Shown here piece by piece: positions 14,257 through 22,574 of a stretch of DNA of 22,978 nt. Each line of letters opens with the position of its first letter. The first letter of the stretch is position 1. A program made the translations under genes and the position numbers. The DNA is from Spirochaetaceae bacterium. Lineage in GTDB: Bacteria > Spirochaetota > Spirochaetia > Treponematales > Breznakiellaceae. The stretch is taken from contig JAIRPU010000015.1 of the NCBI GenBank assembly GCA_031256815.1, positions 1 to 22,978 of the forward strand. The letters are read 5' to 3'. Below the pieces are notes generated by a model. It was not told where the DNA came from. It did no database searches and was given only the letters and a program-made list of their open reading frames with translations.

Positions 14257-15035
14257 TGAATATAATTATTTCCGGCTATGGCAAAATGGGGCGTCTTATT
14301 GAAGAAATGGCCGCCGCCCGCGGCCTTAAAGTTGCCGCTGTGGTTGACCCGTTGTTCGATGGCGTTTCAAAATCCGGCGCCGCCGTTTATAAGACCCTGT
14401 TTGACCTGCCCCAGGGCGGCGTGAACTTTCAGCCGGCTGTAGTTATAGACTTTACCCGCCCTGATGCGGCATTTGAAAACATAAAAGCGGCGGCGGAGCG
14501 CGGCTTTCCGGCGGTGGTTGGCACAACAGGCTGGTACGAAAAAGCCGGCGAAGCGGAAAGTTTTGTAAAAAATCATAATGGCGCTTTGCTTTATGCGCCG
14601 AACTTCGCGCTTGGCGTTCAGCTTTTTTACAAAATTCTCGCGGAAGCGTCTATGCTCATTAATAAATTTGACGATTACGATGTGGCAGGTTTTGAAGCGC
14701 ATCATAACAAAAAAGCGGACAGCCCTTCGGGAACCGCAAAGAGCATGGCGGAGCTAATTTTAAAGAATTTTAAACGTAAAAAACGCGCTGTTTACGACAA
14801 ACTTGACCGTCCTCCATTGCCGGAAGAACTGCATATAGCAAGCGTCAGGCTGGGGGCAGTGCCGGGGACTCATGCCGTTGTTTTTGATTCAATTTCGGAC
14901 AGCATAGAGATTCGGCATACGACAAGAAACAGGGAAGGGCTTGCAGGCGGGGCGCTTTTTGCCGCGGCCTGGCTTGGAGAACGTTTTAACGCCGGAGCGC
15001 GCGGTATTTTTACTTTGGAGGATGTTTTATCATGA
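14256..15035 (+). CDS. dapB: 4-hydroxy-tetrahydrodipicolinate reductase
   Basis: Reduces hydroxy-tetrahydrodipicolinate with NAD(P)H in the lysine/diaminopimelate pathway. 259 residues from ATG 14256. Rossmann loop GYGKMG (7-12), VGTTGW (88-93), and the DapB signature EAHHNKKADSPSGTA (147-161) with its catalytic His and Lys. ATG 14256 is preferred over an upstream in-frame ATG at 14196, because MNIIISGYGKMG is the canonical N-terminus and overlaps the upstream stop by one base. There is no clear ribosome site, so translation probably depends on coupling. It overlaps dapA by four bases (ATGA). Confidence 0.96.
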   Translation: MNIIISGYGKMGRLIEEMAAARGLKVAAVVDPLFDGVSKSGAAVYKTLFDLPQGGVNFQPAVVIDFTRPDAAFENIKAAAERGFPAVVGTTGWYEKAGEAESFVKNHNGALLYAPNFALGVQLFYKILAEASMLINKFDDYDVAGFEAHHNKKADSPSGTAKSMAELILKNFKRKKRAVYDKLDRPPLPEELHIASVRLGAVPGTHAVVFDSISDSIEIRHTTRNREGLAGGALFAAAWLGERFNAGARGIFTLEDVLS

Positions 15036-15949
15036 AAGGCGGTGTATGGACGGCGCTTATTACCCCCATGAAAGATTCAGGGGAGGTTGATTTTGAAGGC
15101 TGGCGAAAACTTATTCGTATGCAGATTGAAGCCGGAATTGACGGTCTTGTTCCCATAGGCACAACCGGCGAAACTCCAACTTTAGATGAAGCGGAAGAAG
15201 AAGAGCTTATAAAAATAGCAATTGCCGAATCGAAGGCAAACGATGGAAAAAAAGCGGTTCCTGTTCTGGTAGGGGCCGGTTCAAATTCGACTAAACACGC
15301 GGTTCTTTACTGCGAGCGCGCAAAAACGCTTGGCGCGGATGCGGCGCTGGTTGTTACGCCATATTACAACAAGCCAAACGACAGCGGCCTTTTGCGGCAC
15401 TTTGAGGCTGTCGCGGCAACCGGCATACCAATTATTGTTTATAACATAGCCGGCAGGACTGGAAGAAACATTCCAACGCCGCTTATGGCAAAGATTGCCG
15501 AAATTCCAGGCATAGCCGGAATAAAAGAAGCGTCTGGCGATATAAACCAAATGGGCGAAGTGCTTCGTGTAATTCGCGCAAAAAAACACGAAGCCGGCGC
15601 TGAGTTTACCGTGTTTTCCGGCGATGACGGGCTTACACTTCCGCTTATGGCGCTTGGAGGTGATGGGATTATATCGGTAATCTCAAATCTTGTTCCAAAA
15701 AAAGTATTGGCGCTTGTTAATGCGGCGCTTGCCGGTGATTTTAACAGCGCCCGAAAAATTCATTTTGAACTTTTGCCTTTTATTTACGCGGCGTTTATAG
15801 AAACGAATCCTGTGCCAATTAAATACGCAATGCGGCTTGCCGGACTTCCGGCCGGGCCTTGCCGGATGCCGCTTGGCGAGCTTTCCGGCGCAAGTAAAGA
15901 AATCGTAGAAAGAGAAACCCGCGCGCTGCTAAAAACGCTGCGGGCTTAA
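15032..15949 (+). CDS. dapA: 4-hydroxy-tetrahydrodipicolinate synthase
   Basis: Condenses pyruvate with aspartate semialdehyde, the first committed step to diaminopimelate and lysine. 305 residues, a TIM-barrel class I aldolase-type enzyme. GTTGETPTL (43-51) with Thr44 and Thr45, Tyr137 in VYNIAGRTG (the usual Pro is Ala), Arg142, and Schiff-base Lys165 in GIKEASGD. The last codons lie inside a 15-bp direct repeat bordering a GC-rich insert. Without the insert the frame would read on to end TLRYFS rather than the present TLRA, so the C-terminus appears to have been re-cut by the insertion. N-acetylneuraminate-lyase-like specificity is possible but unlikely next to dapB. Confidence 0.93.
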   Translation: MKGGVWTALITPMKDSGEVDFEGWRKLIRMQIEAGIDGLVPIGTTGETPTLDEAEEEELIKIAIAESKANDGKKAVPVLVGAGSNSTKHAVLYCERAKTLGADAALVVTPYYNKPNDSGLLRHFEAVAATGIPIIVYNIAGRTGRNIPTPLMAKIAEIPGIAGIKEASGDINQMGEVLRVIRAKKHEAGAEFTVFSGDDGLTLPLMALGGDGIISVISNLVPKKVLALVNAALAGDFNSARKIHFELLPFIYAAFIETNPVPIKYAMRLAGLPAGPCRMPLGELSGASKEIVERETRALLKTLRA

Positions 15950-16089
15950 AGGCTGTGGCGCAAGACGCAGACGGCGGCTGCCGGCCGCTTCGCAGGCGAG
16001 GCCGGCCGGACACATCGCCGCGCTGCGGCCGACTTGGTTTGCCGCGCCTTTGGCCGCCGGGCACAGACGGGCGGGCTAAAAACGCTGCG
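15928..16089. mobile_element. Small GC-rich insert flanked by a 15-bp direct repeat
   Basis: GCTAAAAACGCTGCG occurs at 15928-15942 (end of dapA) and again at 16075-16089 (just after the nucleoside hydrolase stop). The 132 bases between are GC-rich, with a 7-bp stem GCCGGCC (15980-15986) and GGCCGGC (16000-16006). It shares vocabulary (GCGAAGCGGCC, CAGACGGGCG) with the long islands but not their core or terminus. This is the signature of an insertion with a target duplication, or of repeat-mediated recombination. It may now act as a terminator between the convergent genes. Confidence 0.65.
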
Positions 16090-17022
16090 CTATTTTTCGT
16101 AAGATTTAAACGCTTCAATCAACAGATTGACAAAACCCGCGCGGTCTACATCCAGCAGCGCCGTTACATTTGGTTTTGTCTTACTCCAGTGCCGCCTGTC
16201 CGCTAAAGTCATGCCGGCAGTGTGTTCGCCGCGTGTTTCAATATCAACATGATACTGTCTGGCGCTAAACAATTCCGGTTTTACCAGATAAGCCACGGCG
16301 CAAGGGTCGTGAAGCGGCGCTCCGGCAAAATCCTGCGCTATATGATATTCAAAAAAGAAGTCCAAAAGTTCCGCTACAAGGATTGGAACCCTGCCGCCAA
16401 TACGCCGTAACTCTGCTATATCCTCTCTAAGAAAAAGCGCTTTATGAGTTACATCAAGCCCCGCCATGATAATCGGCAGTTCCGACTTAAACACAATATC
16501 CGCCGCTTCCGGGTCTACAAAAATGTTGAATTCGGCGGCGCTTGTCCAGTTGCCCGCTTCGATGCCGCCGCCCATTAAAGATATTTGCCGGATATTCTTT
16601 TTAACTTCGGGATACGCCGTAAAAAGAATGGCTATGTTGGTTAAAGGGCCTGTCGGAACCAGCGTAACCGGCTCCGGCGTTTCCATAATCGTTTTTCGCA
16701 GAAGTTCCACCGCCGGAACCGGTTCTTCCGAAAAATCCGGCGCGGGCAGCGAGGGGCCGTCCAAACCGCTTTCGCCGTGAACTTCGGCGGCTGTTTCCAG
16801 CTTTCTAAAAAGCGGTTTTGTTGCGCCGGCAGCCAGCGGCGGATGCTTCCCGATAAAGCTTAAAACTTTCTTTGCGTTTAACAGCGTTTTTTCAATAGAT
16901 TGATTTCCAGCGCTGACAGTTACCGCTTTTACATCTAATTCTTCTCTGGCAAATGCCAGTATTAACGCAATAGCGTCATCATGCCCAGGGTCGCAGTCGA
17001 TTATTACAGGAATTTTTTTCAT
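16090..17022 (-). CDS. Inosine/uridine-preferring nucleoside hydrolase
   Basis: Hydrolyses ribonucleosides to base plus ribose. 310 residues, full length. Calcium and ribose-binding motif DCDPGHDDAIAL (9-20), EFNIFVDPEAADIV, MAGLDVTHKAL and the late HDPCAVAYLV are all conserved, so the enzyme should be active. It begins one base after the stop of the upstream permease gene and has only a distant GGAG, suggesting coupled translation. As last gene of the nucleoside-transport operon it supplies bases and ribose from imported nucleosides. Confidence 0.94.
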   Translation of the reverse strand: MKKIPVIIDCDPGHDDAIALILAFAREELDVKAVTVSAGNQSIEKTLLNAKKVLSFIGKHPPLAAGATKPLFRKLETAAEVHGESGLDGPSLPAPDFSEEPVPAVELLRKTIMETPEPVTLVPTGPLTNIAILFTAYPEVKKNIRQISLMGGGIEAGNWTSAAEFNIFVDPEAADIVFKSELPIIMAGLDVTHKALFLREDIAELRRIGGRVPILVAELLDFFFEYHIAQDFAGAPLHDPCAVAYLVKPELFSARQYHVDIETRGEHTAGMTLADRRHWSKTKPNVTALLDVDRAGFVNLLIEAFKSYEK

Positions 17023-17023
17023 T

Positions 17024-17977
17024 TTATTTATTTAACTCTCCATTAAGCGCCAGTTTTTTTGATTTTTTAAGGCGCAGTGTCCGCATAGCGGAAAATATTA
17101 TAAGTCCCAGCACGGTTGCCATGTATGGAACAATTTTTACGAATTCGTCCGGTATACGCATTGCGGCGAGTATGTTGGAAAGCGCGTCAAAAAAACCAAA
17201 TACCAGCGATGCCAGCATAGTTGGAAGCGGGGAAAGCTGCCCCATCGCCGCCGCGGCAAGCGCTATAAAGCCCCTGCCGGAAACCATGCCGCGCGTAAAA
17301 CCGTTCATATAACCCATGGAAAGAAACGCGCCGCCAAGAGACGCCAAAAAACCGCTTATCAAAAGCGCTGTAAATTGAATCTTTTTGACGTGTATTCCCA
17401 CAGATGCAGCGGCTTCGGCGTTTTCTCCAACCGCCCGCAGGCGCAGTCCAAGTTTGGTTTTAAAAAGCAGCGCCCATACCGCAAAAACCATAAAAAACGC
17501 GATATAAGTAAGCGTGTTTTGCCCCGAAAAGATTTTTCCAAAAACAGGAATGTTTTCGATAAAAGGAAGCTCTATTTTGGGAAAAACCGCCGGTTTTAAA
17601 GAAGATGTAGAGCCTTTGTCGCCGGTTAGCGCGAACATTAAAAACACCGTGCCGCCTGCGGCCAGAGTGTTAAGCGCAATTCCAGCCAGAATTATATCGG
17701 TCTTTAAATAAAGTCCAAAATAAGCAAGCAGAACAGCGATTACAAGTCCGCCTAAAATCGCAAACAAAAATCCGCAAAAAAGGCTGCCTCCGGTAAGGCC
17801 GGAACCGGCGGCTCCCGCCAAAGCGGCAAAAAGCATTATGCCTTCAAGCGCAATGTTTGAAGCGCCTGAACGCTCCGCTATAATCGAAGCGAGCGCGGCA
17901 AACAGAATGGGAGTTGTAACCCGCAATACCGAGTAAGCAAATTCTACGGTAAAAATATATTGAAAAACACTAGTCAT
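17024..17977 (-). CDS. Nucleoside ABC transporter permease (NupQ/YufQ type)
   Basis: 317 residues, integral membrane, BPD_transp_2 family. The conserved early loop IAERSGASNIALEGIMLFAA (about 33-52) and a later RAVGENAEAAASVGI motif identify the second permease of BMP-type nucleoside importers. The gene starts eight bases inside the first permease gene, so the two are translationally coupled. About eight hydrophobic segments are visible. Confidence 0.93.
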   Translation of the reverse strand: MTSVFQYIFTVEFAYSVLRVTTPILFAALASIIAERSGASNIALEGIMLFAALAGAAGSGLTGGSLFCGFLFAILGGLVIAVLLAYFGLYLKTDIILAGIALNTLAAGGTVFLMFALTGDKGSTSSLKPAVFPKIELPFIENIPVFGKIFSGQNTLTYIAFFMVFAVWALLFKTKLGLRLRAVGENAEAAASVGIHVKKIQFTALLISGFLASLGGAFLSMGYMNGFTRGMVSGRGFIALAAAAMGQLSPLPTMLASLVFGFFDALSNILAAMRIPDEFVKIVPYMATVLGLIIFSAMRTLRLKKSKKLALNGELNK

Positions 17978-19055
17978 TGCTTTTAAGTTCCTTTACGAGC
18001 ATCTTCTGCCGCCGCCCGCTCATAAATGCCTGCGCCGCCACAAGCATAATAATAATACCCTGTATTATGGAAATCATTTCGCTGGTTACATCGGTTGCAG
18101 TAGACATACGGTCTGCGCCAATTCTTATATAAGACAGCAAAAAGGCCGCAACAGGGACAAACTGAGGTTTGTTTTTTGCCAAAATTGCCACTATAACGCC
18201 GTCAAAACCGTAGCCAGGCATTGACTGCCACTGAAAACGGTCGTACATCCCCAAAACTTCCACAGCGCCGCCTGCGCCGGCTATGCCCCCTCCTATAAGC
18301 TGCGAATAGAGCAGCACCGCTTTTGTATTAATACCGGAATAGCGCGCAAAGGCCGGATTCCGGCCGGTTTGAATAAGCGCATAACCCCATGTAGTTCTTC
18401 GCATGAACAGTACTGCCGCAACAGCCACAGCCAGCGCAATAAAAAGTCCGGCGTGTATTCGTGTTCCTTCGATAATTTTTGGAAGTTTTGCAGAAACAGG
18501 CAGAAGATGAGTAGCAATATAACCAGATTCAGGGTCATTAAAAACTGTATTTGTAAAATACCGCGTAAAATAAAAAAACACATAATTCAACATTAACGAA
18601 GACACCAGCTCCGATGCCCCCCAGCGTTCTTTTAGCAGGGCTGGAACGGCACAAACAACCGCGCCGGAAGCGGCTCCAAGCATAATCGCCACAAGCGGGT
18701 TCAGTACGACCGGCAGCTGGAAACTTAGCGCAGCCATAGCGGCAACAGCGCCGGCGGCGTAAAATGAACCTTCCGCGCCCATATTAAACTGGTTTGCGCT
18801 GAACATAACAGAAACGGCAAGGCCGGCAAAGGTAAGCGTTATTGCCAGTTCTATAACATTGCCAAAACGGCGTCCTGAACTTAAGGGGCCAAGGAACAGA
18901 TGCCTTAAAGCGGCAAAAGGCTCCTTGCTGACAAGCATTATGATAACAAACGATAGTAGAATCGCAATGCCTATGGCCGTAGAAAAGCGCAGTATTTCAA
19001 AGCGTGTTTCTATATTTAAAGATTTTATTCCATGTTTTTCCGGGATGATTTTCAC
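17970..19055 (-). CDS. Nucleoside ABC transporter permease (NupP/YufP type)
   Basis: 361 residues, about ten hydrophobic segments. NQFNMGAEGSFYAAGAVAAM and LLKERWGASELVSSLMLNYV are characteristic of the larger permease of the BMP/Nup family. It overlaps the ATPase gene by four bases (ATGA) and the following permease gene by eight. Forms the heterodimeric channel with that permease. Confidence 0.94.
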   Translation of the reverse strand: MKIIPEKHGIKSLNIETRFEILRFSTAIGIAILLSFVIIMLVSKEPFAALRHLFLGPLSSGRRFGNVIELAITLTFAGLAVSVMFSANQFNMGAEGSFYAAGAVAAMAALSFQLPVVLNPLVAIMLGAASGAVVCAVPALLKERWGASELVSSLMLNYVFFYFTRYFTNTVFNDPESGYIATHLLPVSAKLPKIIEGTRIHAGLFIALAVAVAAVLFMRRTTWGYALIQTGRNPAFARYSGINTKAVLLYSQLIGGGIAGAGGAVEVLGMYDRFQWQSMPGYGFDGVIVAILAKNKPQFVPVAAFLLSYIRIGADRMSTATDVTSEMISIIQGIIIMLVAAQAFMSGRRQKMLVKELKSND

Positions 19056-20632
19056 AATAACGCCTCGTTCAATATTTCTTCCGGATCTTGTTTAAGTCCA
19101 AGCATATAAAGCCCAAGTTCTTCTTCGGTAACATCTTCGGCGGAGGGGAAAAACGCCGCAATTCTGCCGCCATACAAAACAAGCAGTCTGTCGGAAAGCT
19201 CCATTACTTCTGAAAGGTCGGCGGAAACAAGCAGTATTGCAGCGCCATCGTCTCTTAACTGGACCAGTTTTCGGTGTATAAATTTGGCGGCTCCAACGTC
19301 AATGCCGCGGGTTGGCTGGTCGGCCACAATACAGGCGGCTGCTCTGTCTGCGGCAATATGTCCGGCGGCGCTTGTAAATTCACGGGCAACCACAACTTTT
19401 TGAATATTGCCGCCGGATAGCATTTTTACAGGAACTTTTATTGAGGCGGCCTTTACCTGAAACTCTCTTATAAGCTCTTCAGATTTTTTGGCGGTTTTTT
19501 TTATGTTAAGCAAAGGGCCGCAAGAAAAAATACCGGAATCATAAGAGATTGATATAAGATTTTCTTCTATCGATGAAGTCAGCGCAGCGCCCCGCGTCAT
19601 CCTGTCTTGCGGGATGTGGGAAAGGCCGGCATTGCGAATCTTTTTTATGGAAAGCCCATCGATATTCACGCCCATAAGCTCGACAGTACCGGCGGAGGGT
19701 TTAACAAGTCCTGTAACAGCCTCCACAAGTTCGCGCTGGCCGTTGCCGTCAACACCGGCAATGCCAAGAATTTCGCCGCGCTTTAGCGTAAAGTTTACAT
19801 TATGGAGCAAATTACGCTTTGAATCGTCTGTAACGCCAAGATTCCGCACCTTCAATGCGGCGGCTCCGGCGCGCGCCGGAGCCTTGTTGATGTTCCAGTC
19901 TACATCCTTGCCAACCATAAGATTTGAAATTTCCTGTTTGCTTATAGAGCCTACATCGTAAACTCCGGCGTTTCTGGCATTCCGCATTATGGTAATTCTA
20001 TCGCAAATCTCTTTAATTTCGTTTAATTTATGCGAGATAAAAATGATAGTATGTCCAAGCGTTTTTAGCAGTTTAAGTCTCTGAAACAGTTCGCCGGTTT
20101 CCTGCGGGGTAAGTACCGCCGTAGGTTCATCAAGAATCAAGAGTTTGGCGTTCCTGAACAGCGCTTTAAGAATTTCTACTTTTTGCCGCGTTCCTGTGGA
20201 AATATCGCGGATTTTATCGTTAGGGTTTATGGAAAAATTGTATTTTTTTATTATTTCGACTGCGCTTTCCGTCATTTTTTTGCGGTCAAGAAACGCGCCT
20301 TTTACCGGCTCCATGCCAAGGCAGATATTCTCCGCTACAGAAAGCGATTCCACCAGCATAAAATGCTGGTGTACCATGCCCAGCCCTTTATGAATGGCGT
20401 CAACCGGAGATTTTATTGATACTTCATGGCCGTTAAAAAAAATCCGTCCGCCGGTAGGACGCTCTATGCCAAAGAGTATTTTCATTAGAGTAGTCTTTCC
20501 GGCGCCGTTTTCACCTGCCAGCGCGTGAATTTCTCCAGCGTTAATCCGCAGGTCAACGCCGTTGTTGGCGATAACGCCGTTGGGATATATCTTTTCTATC
20601 CCTTCCATTCGCAGTATTTCTGTCACAAACAT
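19052..20632 (-). CDS. Nucleoside ABC transporter ATP-binding protein (NupO/YufO type)
   Basis: Two ABC domains in 526 residues. Domain 1: Walker A GENGAGKTT (40-48), a degraded signature DISTGTRQKVEILKAL, Walker B LLILDEP. Domain 2: degenerate P-loop GVDGNGQRE and signature LSGGNIQKVVVAREF, typical of this family. The annotated ATG is 20632, but GTG 20626 may be the true start: GGGG lies six bases before it and almost none before the ATG. Powers the nucleoside permease pair. Confidence 0.93.
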   Translation of the reverse strand: MFVTEILRMEGIEKIYPNGVIANNGVDLRINAGEIHALAGENGAGKTTLMKILFGIERPTGGRIFFNGHEVSIKSPVDAIHKGLGMVHQHFMLVESLSVAENICLGMEPVKGAFLDRKKMTESAVEIIKKYNFSINPNDKIRDISTGTRQKVEILKALFRNAKLLILDEPTAVLTPQETGELFQRLKLLKTLGHTIIFISHKLNEIKEICDRITIMRNARNAGVYDVGSISKQEISNLMVGKDVDWNINKAPARAGAAALKVRNLGVTDDSKRNLLHNVNFTLKRGEILGIAGVDGNGQRELVEAVTGLVKPSAGTVELMGVNIDGLSIKKIRNAGLSHIPQDRMTRGAALTSSIEENLISISYDSGIFSCGPLLNIKKTAKKSEELIREFQVKAASIKVPVKMLSGGNIQKVVVAREFTSAAGHIAADRAAACIVADQPTRGIDVGAAKFIHRKLVQLRDDGAAILLVSADLSEVMELSDRLLVLYGGRIAAFFPSAEDVTEEELGLYMLGLKQDPEEILNEALL

Positions 20633-20664
20633 CCCCGTCCGGTGTTGTTCACCGGATAAAAATT

Positions 20665-20686
20665 ATGCGGCTGATGTCAGCCGCAT
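20665..20686 (-). terminator. Intercistronic hairpin after the BMP lipoprotein gene (attenuator-like)
   Basis: A perfect 10-bp stem, ATGCGGCTGA (20665-20674) and TCAGCCGCAT (20677-20686), two-base loop. On the minus strand it is followed by AATTTTTA. It lies between the binding-protein gene and the ATPase gene and could partly terminate transcription or protect the upstream mRNA, giving an excess of binding protein. Confidence 0.6.
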
Positions 20687-20692
20687 TTTAAA

Positions 20693-21769
20693 CTACGGAC
20701 GCACCGAATCTACAAAACTTGAAAATGCCGCCTGTTCCATTCCAAATGCGCTAAGTACCTGTATTTGGTTTGTTTTAATACGCTCGTTGTACATGGCAAT
20801 CTCCTGCCGGACATCCTCAGGCACAACTTCCCGGTAAATTGGATTATCGGCAAGTCCGATACAATCTTCGTTAATGCCCAGTGCGACCCGCTTTCCCCAT
20901 TCAAGACTGCCGTTCATCGCTTTTTCCACAGCAATATAAATCGACTGGTCTACCCGTTTGAGCATGGACGACATAATAAGTTTTGCCAGCACCGGGTCGC
21001 TTGATTCGTAAAGCATCGCCTGGTCAGAATCCACGCCTATAACAAGGTGATTCCTTTCTTTGGATGCCTGAAGCGTTCCCTCGCCGGCGTTAGCCGCTAC
21101 GGAGAAGACTACATCGGCGCCCATCTGGTACTGGGTAAAAGTAAGCTCTTTTGCCTTTGCCGTATCACTAAAATTGCCTATGTAAGAAGGTATAACTTTA
21201 ATCGCCGGATTGGCGTCTTTGGCGCCCTGAATATAACCGATAAGAAAATCCCTTATAACAGTATTATCCATGCCGCCAACAAAACCGATGACTCCCGTGC
21301 CGCTCATTTTTGCGGCAAGCGCTCCCGCCAAATACGAACCTTCATTTTGTTTATATTCCATGGAGTATATGTTTTTGAACTTTCCAGCGGTATCATTGGC
21401 GTAATCAACAGATGTATCGTAGATAATCATTTTTTGTTCAGGGTAATCCGCCGCTACTTTTGAAACAAGTTCCTGCATCTGCCAGGTTCCGCAAACGATA
21501 ATGTCGTACTTTTCATCGCAAAGGTCACGCAGGGCCGGCTCCCATTTGGAGTCATCATAACCGGTTTCAACAACGCGCGTCTTGCAGCCAAGTTTATCGC
21601 GAATAAGATTCATTCCATTGTTGGCCGAATCGTGGAAAGATTTATCTCCAAGATTTCCGTTTATCATAAGTGCGACATTAAGAGCCGCACCTGAATCGTT
21701 TTTCTTGCTGCAGCCAAAAAAACAAAACAAAGTAAAACAAAACAACGATGCGATTAGAATTTTCCGCAT
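20693..21769 (-). CDS. BMP-family purine-nucleoside-binding lipoprotein (PnrA/TmpC-like)
   Basis: Extracytoplasmic receptor of the nucleoside ABC importer. 358 residues; lipobox FFGC with Cys20. BMP-family features in order: LMINGNLGDKSFHDSANNGM after the signal, CGTWQMQELVSKVAADYP, NEGSYLAGALAAKMSGTGVIG, GADVVFSVAANAGEGTLQA and VIGVDSDQAMLY. The family includes Treponema pallidum PnrA (TmpC). AGGAGG five bases before ATG 21769. It is the first gene of the operon, behind a strong promoter. The downstream nucleoside hydrolase supports nucleosides as the ligand. Confidence 0.94.
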   Translation of the reverse strand: MRKILIASLFCFTLFCFFGCSKKNDSGAALNVALMINGNLGDKSFHDSANNGMNLIRDKLGCKTRVVETGYDDSKWEPALRDLCDEKYDIIVCGTWQMQELVSKVAADYPEQKMIIYDTSVDYANDTAGKFKNIYSMEYKQNEGSYLAGALAAKMSGTGVIGFVGGMDNTVIRDFLIGYIQGAKDANPAIKVIPSYIGNFSDTAKAKELTFTQYQMGADVVFSVAANAGEGTLQASKERNHLVIGVDSDQAMLYESSDPVLAKLIMSSMLKRVDQSIYIAVEKAMNGSLEWGKRVALGINEDCIGLADNPIYREVVPEDVRQEIAMYNERIKTNQIQVLSAFGMEQAAFSSFVDSVRP

Positions 21770-21810
21770 ATTTTCCTCCTGACGCTGTCTTTATTAAAGA
21801 ATGATTTTGA

Positions 21811-21838
21811 ATTATATAAACTAAATTATTCTTGTCAA
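21811..21838 (-). promoter_or_regulatory. Promoter of the nucleoside-transport operon
   Basis: On the minus strand: consensus TTGACA (21838-21833), 16-bp spacer, consensus TATAAT (21816-21811). Predicted start near 21804, leaving a 5' leader of about 35 bases. The terminus of island copy 3 ends about 29 bases upstream of the -35. Confidence 0.78.
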
Positions 21839-21984
21839 CACAGCGTTTGCAGGCGTACATTCAGTGTATTTTGGGCGCATTTTTGCCTCCGGCAAAAGCA
21901 GCGTAGCGGCGGCTGGTGGTGGAAGCGCGCCGTCTGCGCGTTGCCCCGCCCTGCGCTTCGTGCTGTGCGGGGCGTGAGGTGGGC

Positions 21985-22020
21985 GCTTGGTTAGGCTTTG
22001 CGTGCAAAGCATAACCAAGC
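21985..22020. repeat. Long hairpin at the left side of island copy 3
   Basis: About 18-bp arms: GCTTGGTTA plus GGCTTTGC pairs with GCAAAGCA plus TAACCAAGC, two-base loop GT, one mismatch. It contains GCTTTGCGTGCAAAGCAT, the same 18 bases found in the hairpin at 22575-22606. Confidence 0.85.
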
Positions 22021-22105
22021 CTGCGAGACGGCCGCGCGAAGCGCGGCGGCCGCTTGCGGCCTTATCGCAGGCCGCCTGCGCGGCCGCCGCCCCCCGGCCG
22101 GCCAC

Positions 22106-22134
22106 GCCGGCAAAGCTCTCCGCGCTTTGCCGGC
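22106..22134. repeat. 11-bp hairpin GCCGGCAAAGC in island copy 3
   Basis: Arms 22106-22116 and 22124-22134 with a seven-base loop. A shortened relative of the GCCGGCAAAAGCGC stems in copies 1 and 2. Confidence 0.8.
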
Positions 22135-22181
22135 TGTCAGCGTTTGCCCGCGCCGGAGGCGCGGCGGCTGCCGCCCGGAAG

Positions 22182-22210
22182 CCAGCGAAACCGCGCTGCG
22201 GTTTCGCTGG
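22182..22210. repeat. 13-bp hairpin CCAGCGAAACCGC, first of two
   Basis: Arms 22182-22194 and 22198-22210, three-base loop. The second copy at 22331-22359 has 12-bp arms, one loop-side change and the same flanking CGGCTGCCGCCCGGAAG. The pair shows the internal duplication of copy 3. Confidence 0.88.
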
Positions 22211-22330
22211 GGCGTGTGCAACCCGCGCCCGCTGTGCGGGCGCGCCGCGAAGCGGCGGCCGGCACTTTCCCGGCCTGCGCGGCCGCCGCCCCCCGGCCTT
22301 CAGTCTGCGGCCGCGGCTGCCGCCCGGAAG

Positions 22331-22359
22331 CCAGCGAAACCGTGCTGCGGTTTCGCTGG
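22331..22359. repeat. 12-bp hairpin CCAGCGAAACCG, second of two
   Basis: Arms 22331-22342 and 22348-22359 around a five-base loop. The C-to-T change next to the loop is the only difference from the stem at 22182-22210. Confidence 0.88.
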
Positions 22360-22411
22360 CCGGCGTCCTCTGCGCCGCGAGTGCGTTGCGCAGTCGCGGC
22401 CTTAACGCAAG

Positions 22412-22440
22412 CCTGCAAAAGCGCAAAATGCTTTTGCAGG
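22412..22440. repeat. 11-bp hairpin CCTGCAAAAGC in island copy 3
   Basis: Arms 22412-22422 and 22430-22440, seven-base loop. It has the same CTGCAAAAGC theme as the CCGGCAAAAGC stems, with a changed base pair kept complementary on the other arm. Confidence 0.8.
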
Positions 22441-22574
22441 AGGCACACGCCGGAGGCAAAAACCGCGCTTTCCGCTACAATTTGCTTCGCTTCGCTTGCA
22501 AATTCCGCTTCAATCGCTTGCGCGGGTGTCTGCGCAAGCCTGCGGAAACAATGGCGGTCGGCCTTATCGAAGGC

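Noticed and set aside
21985..22020. Integron attC site
   Set aside because: GTTAGGC fits the GTTRRRY core but the opposite GCATAAC does not fit RYYYAAC, and there is no integrase or cassette structure.
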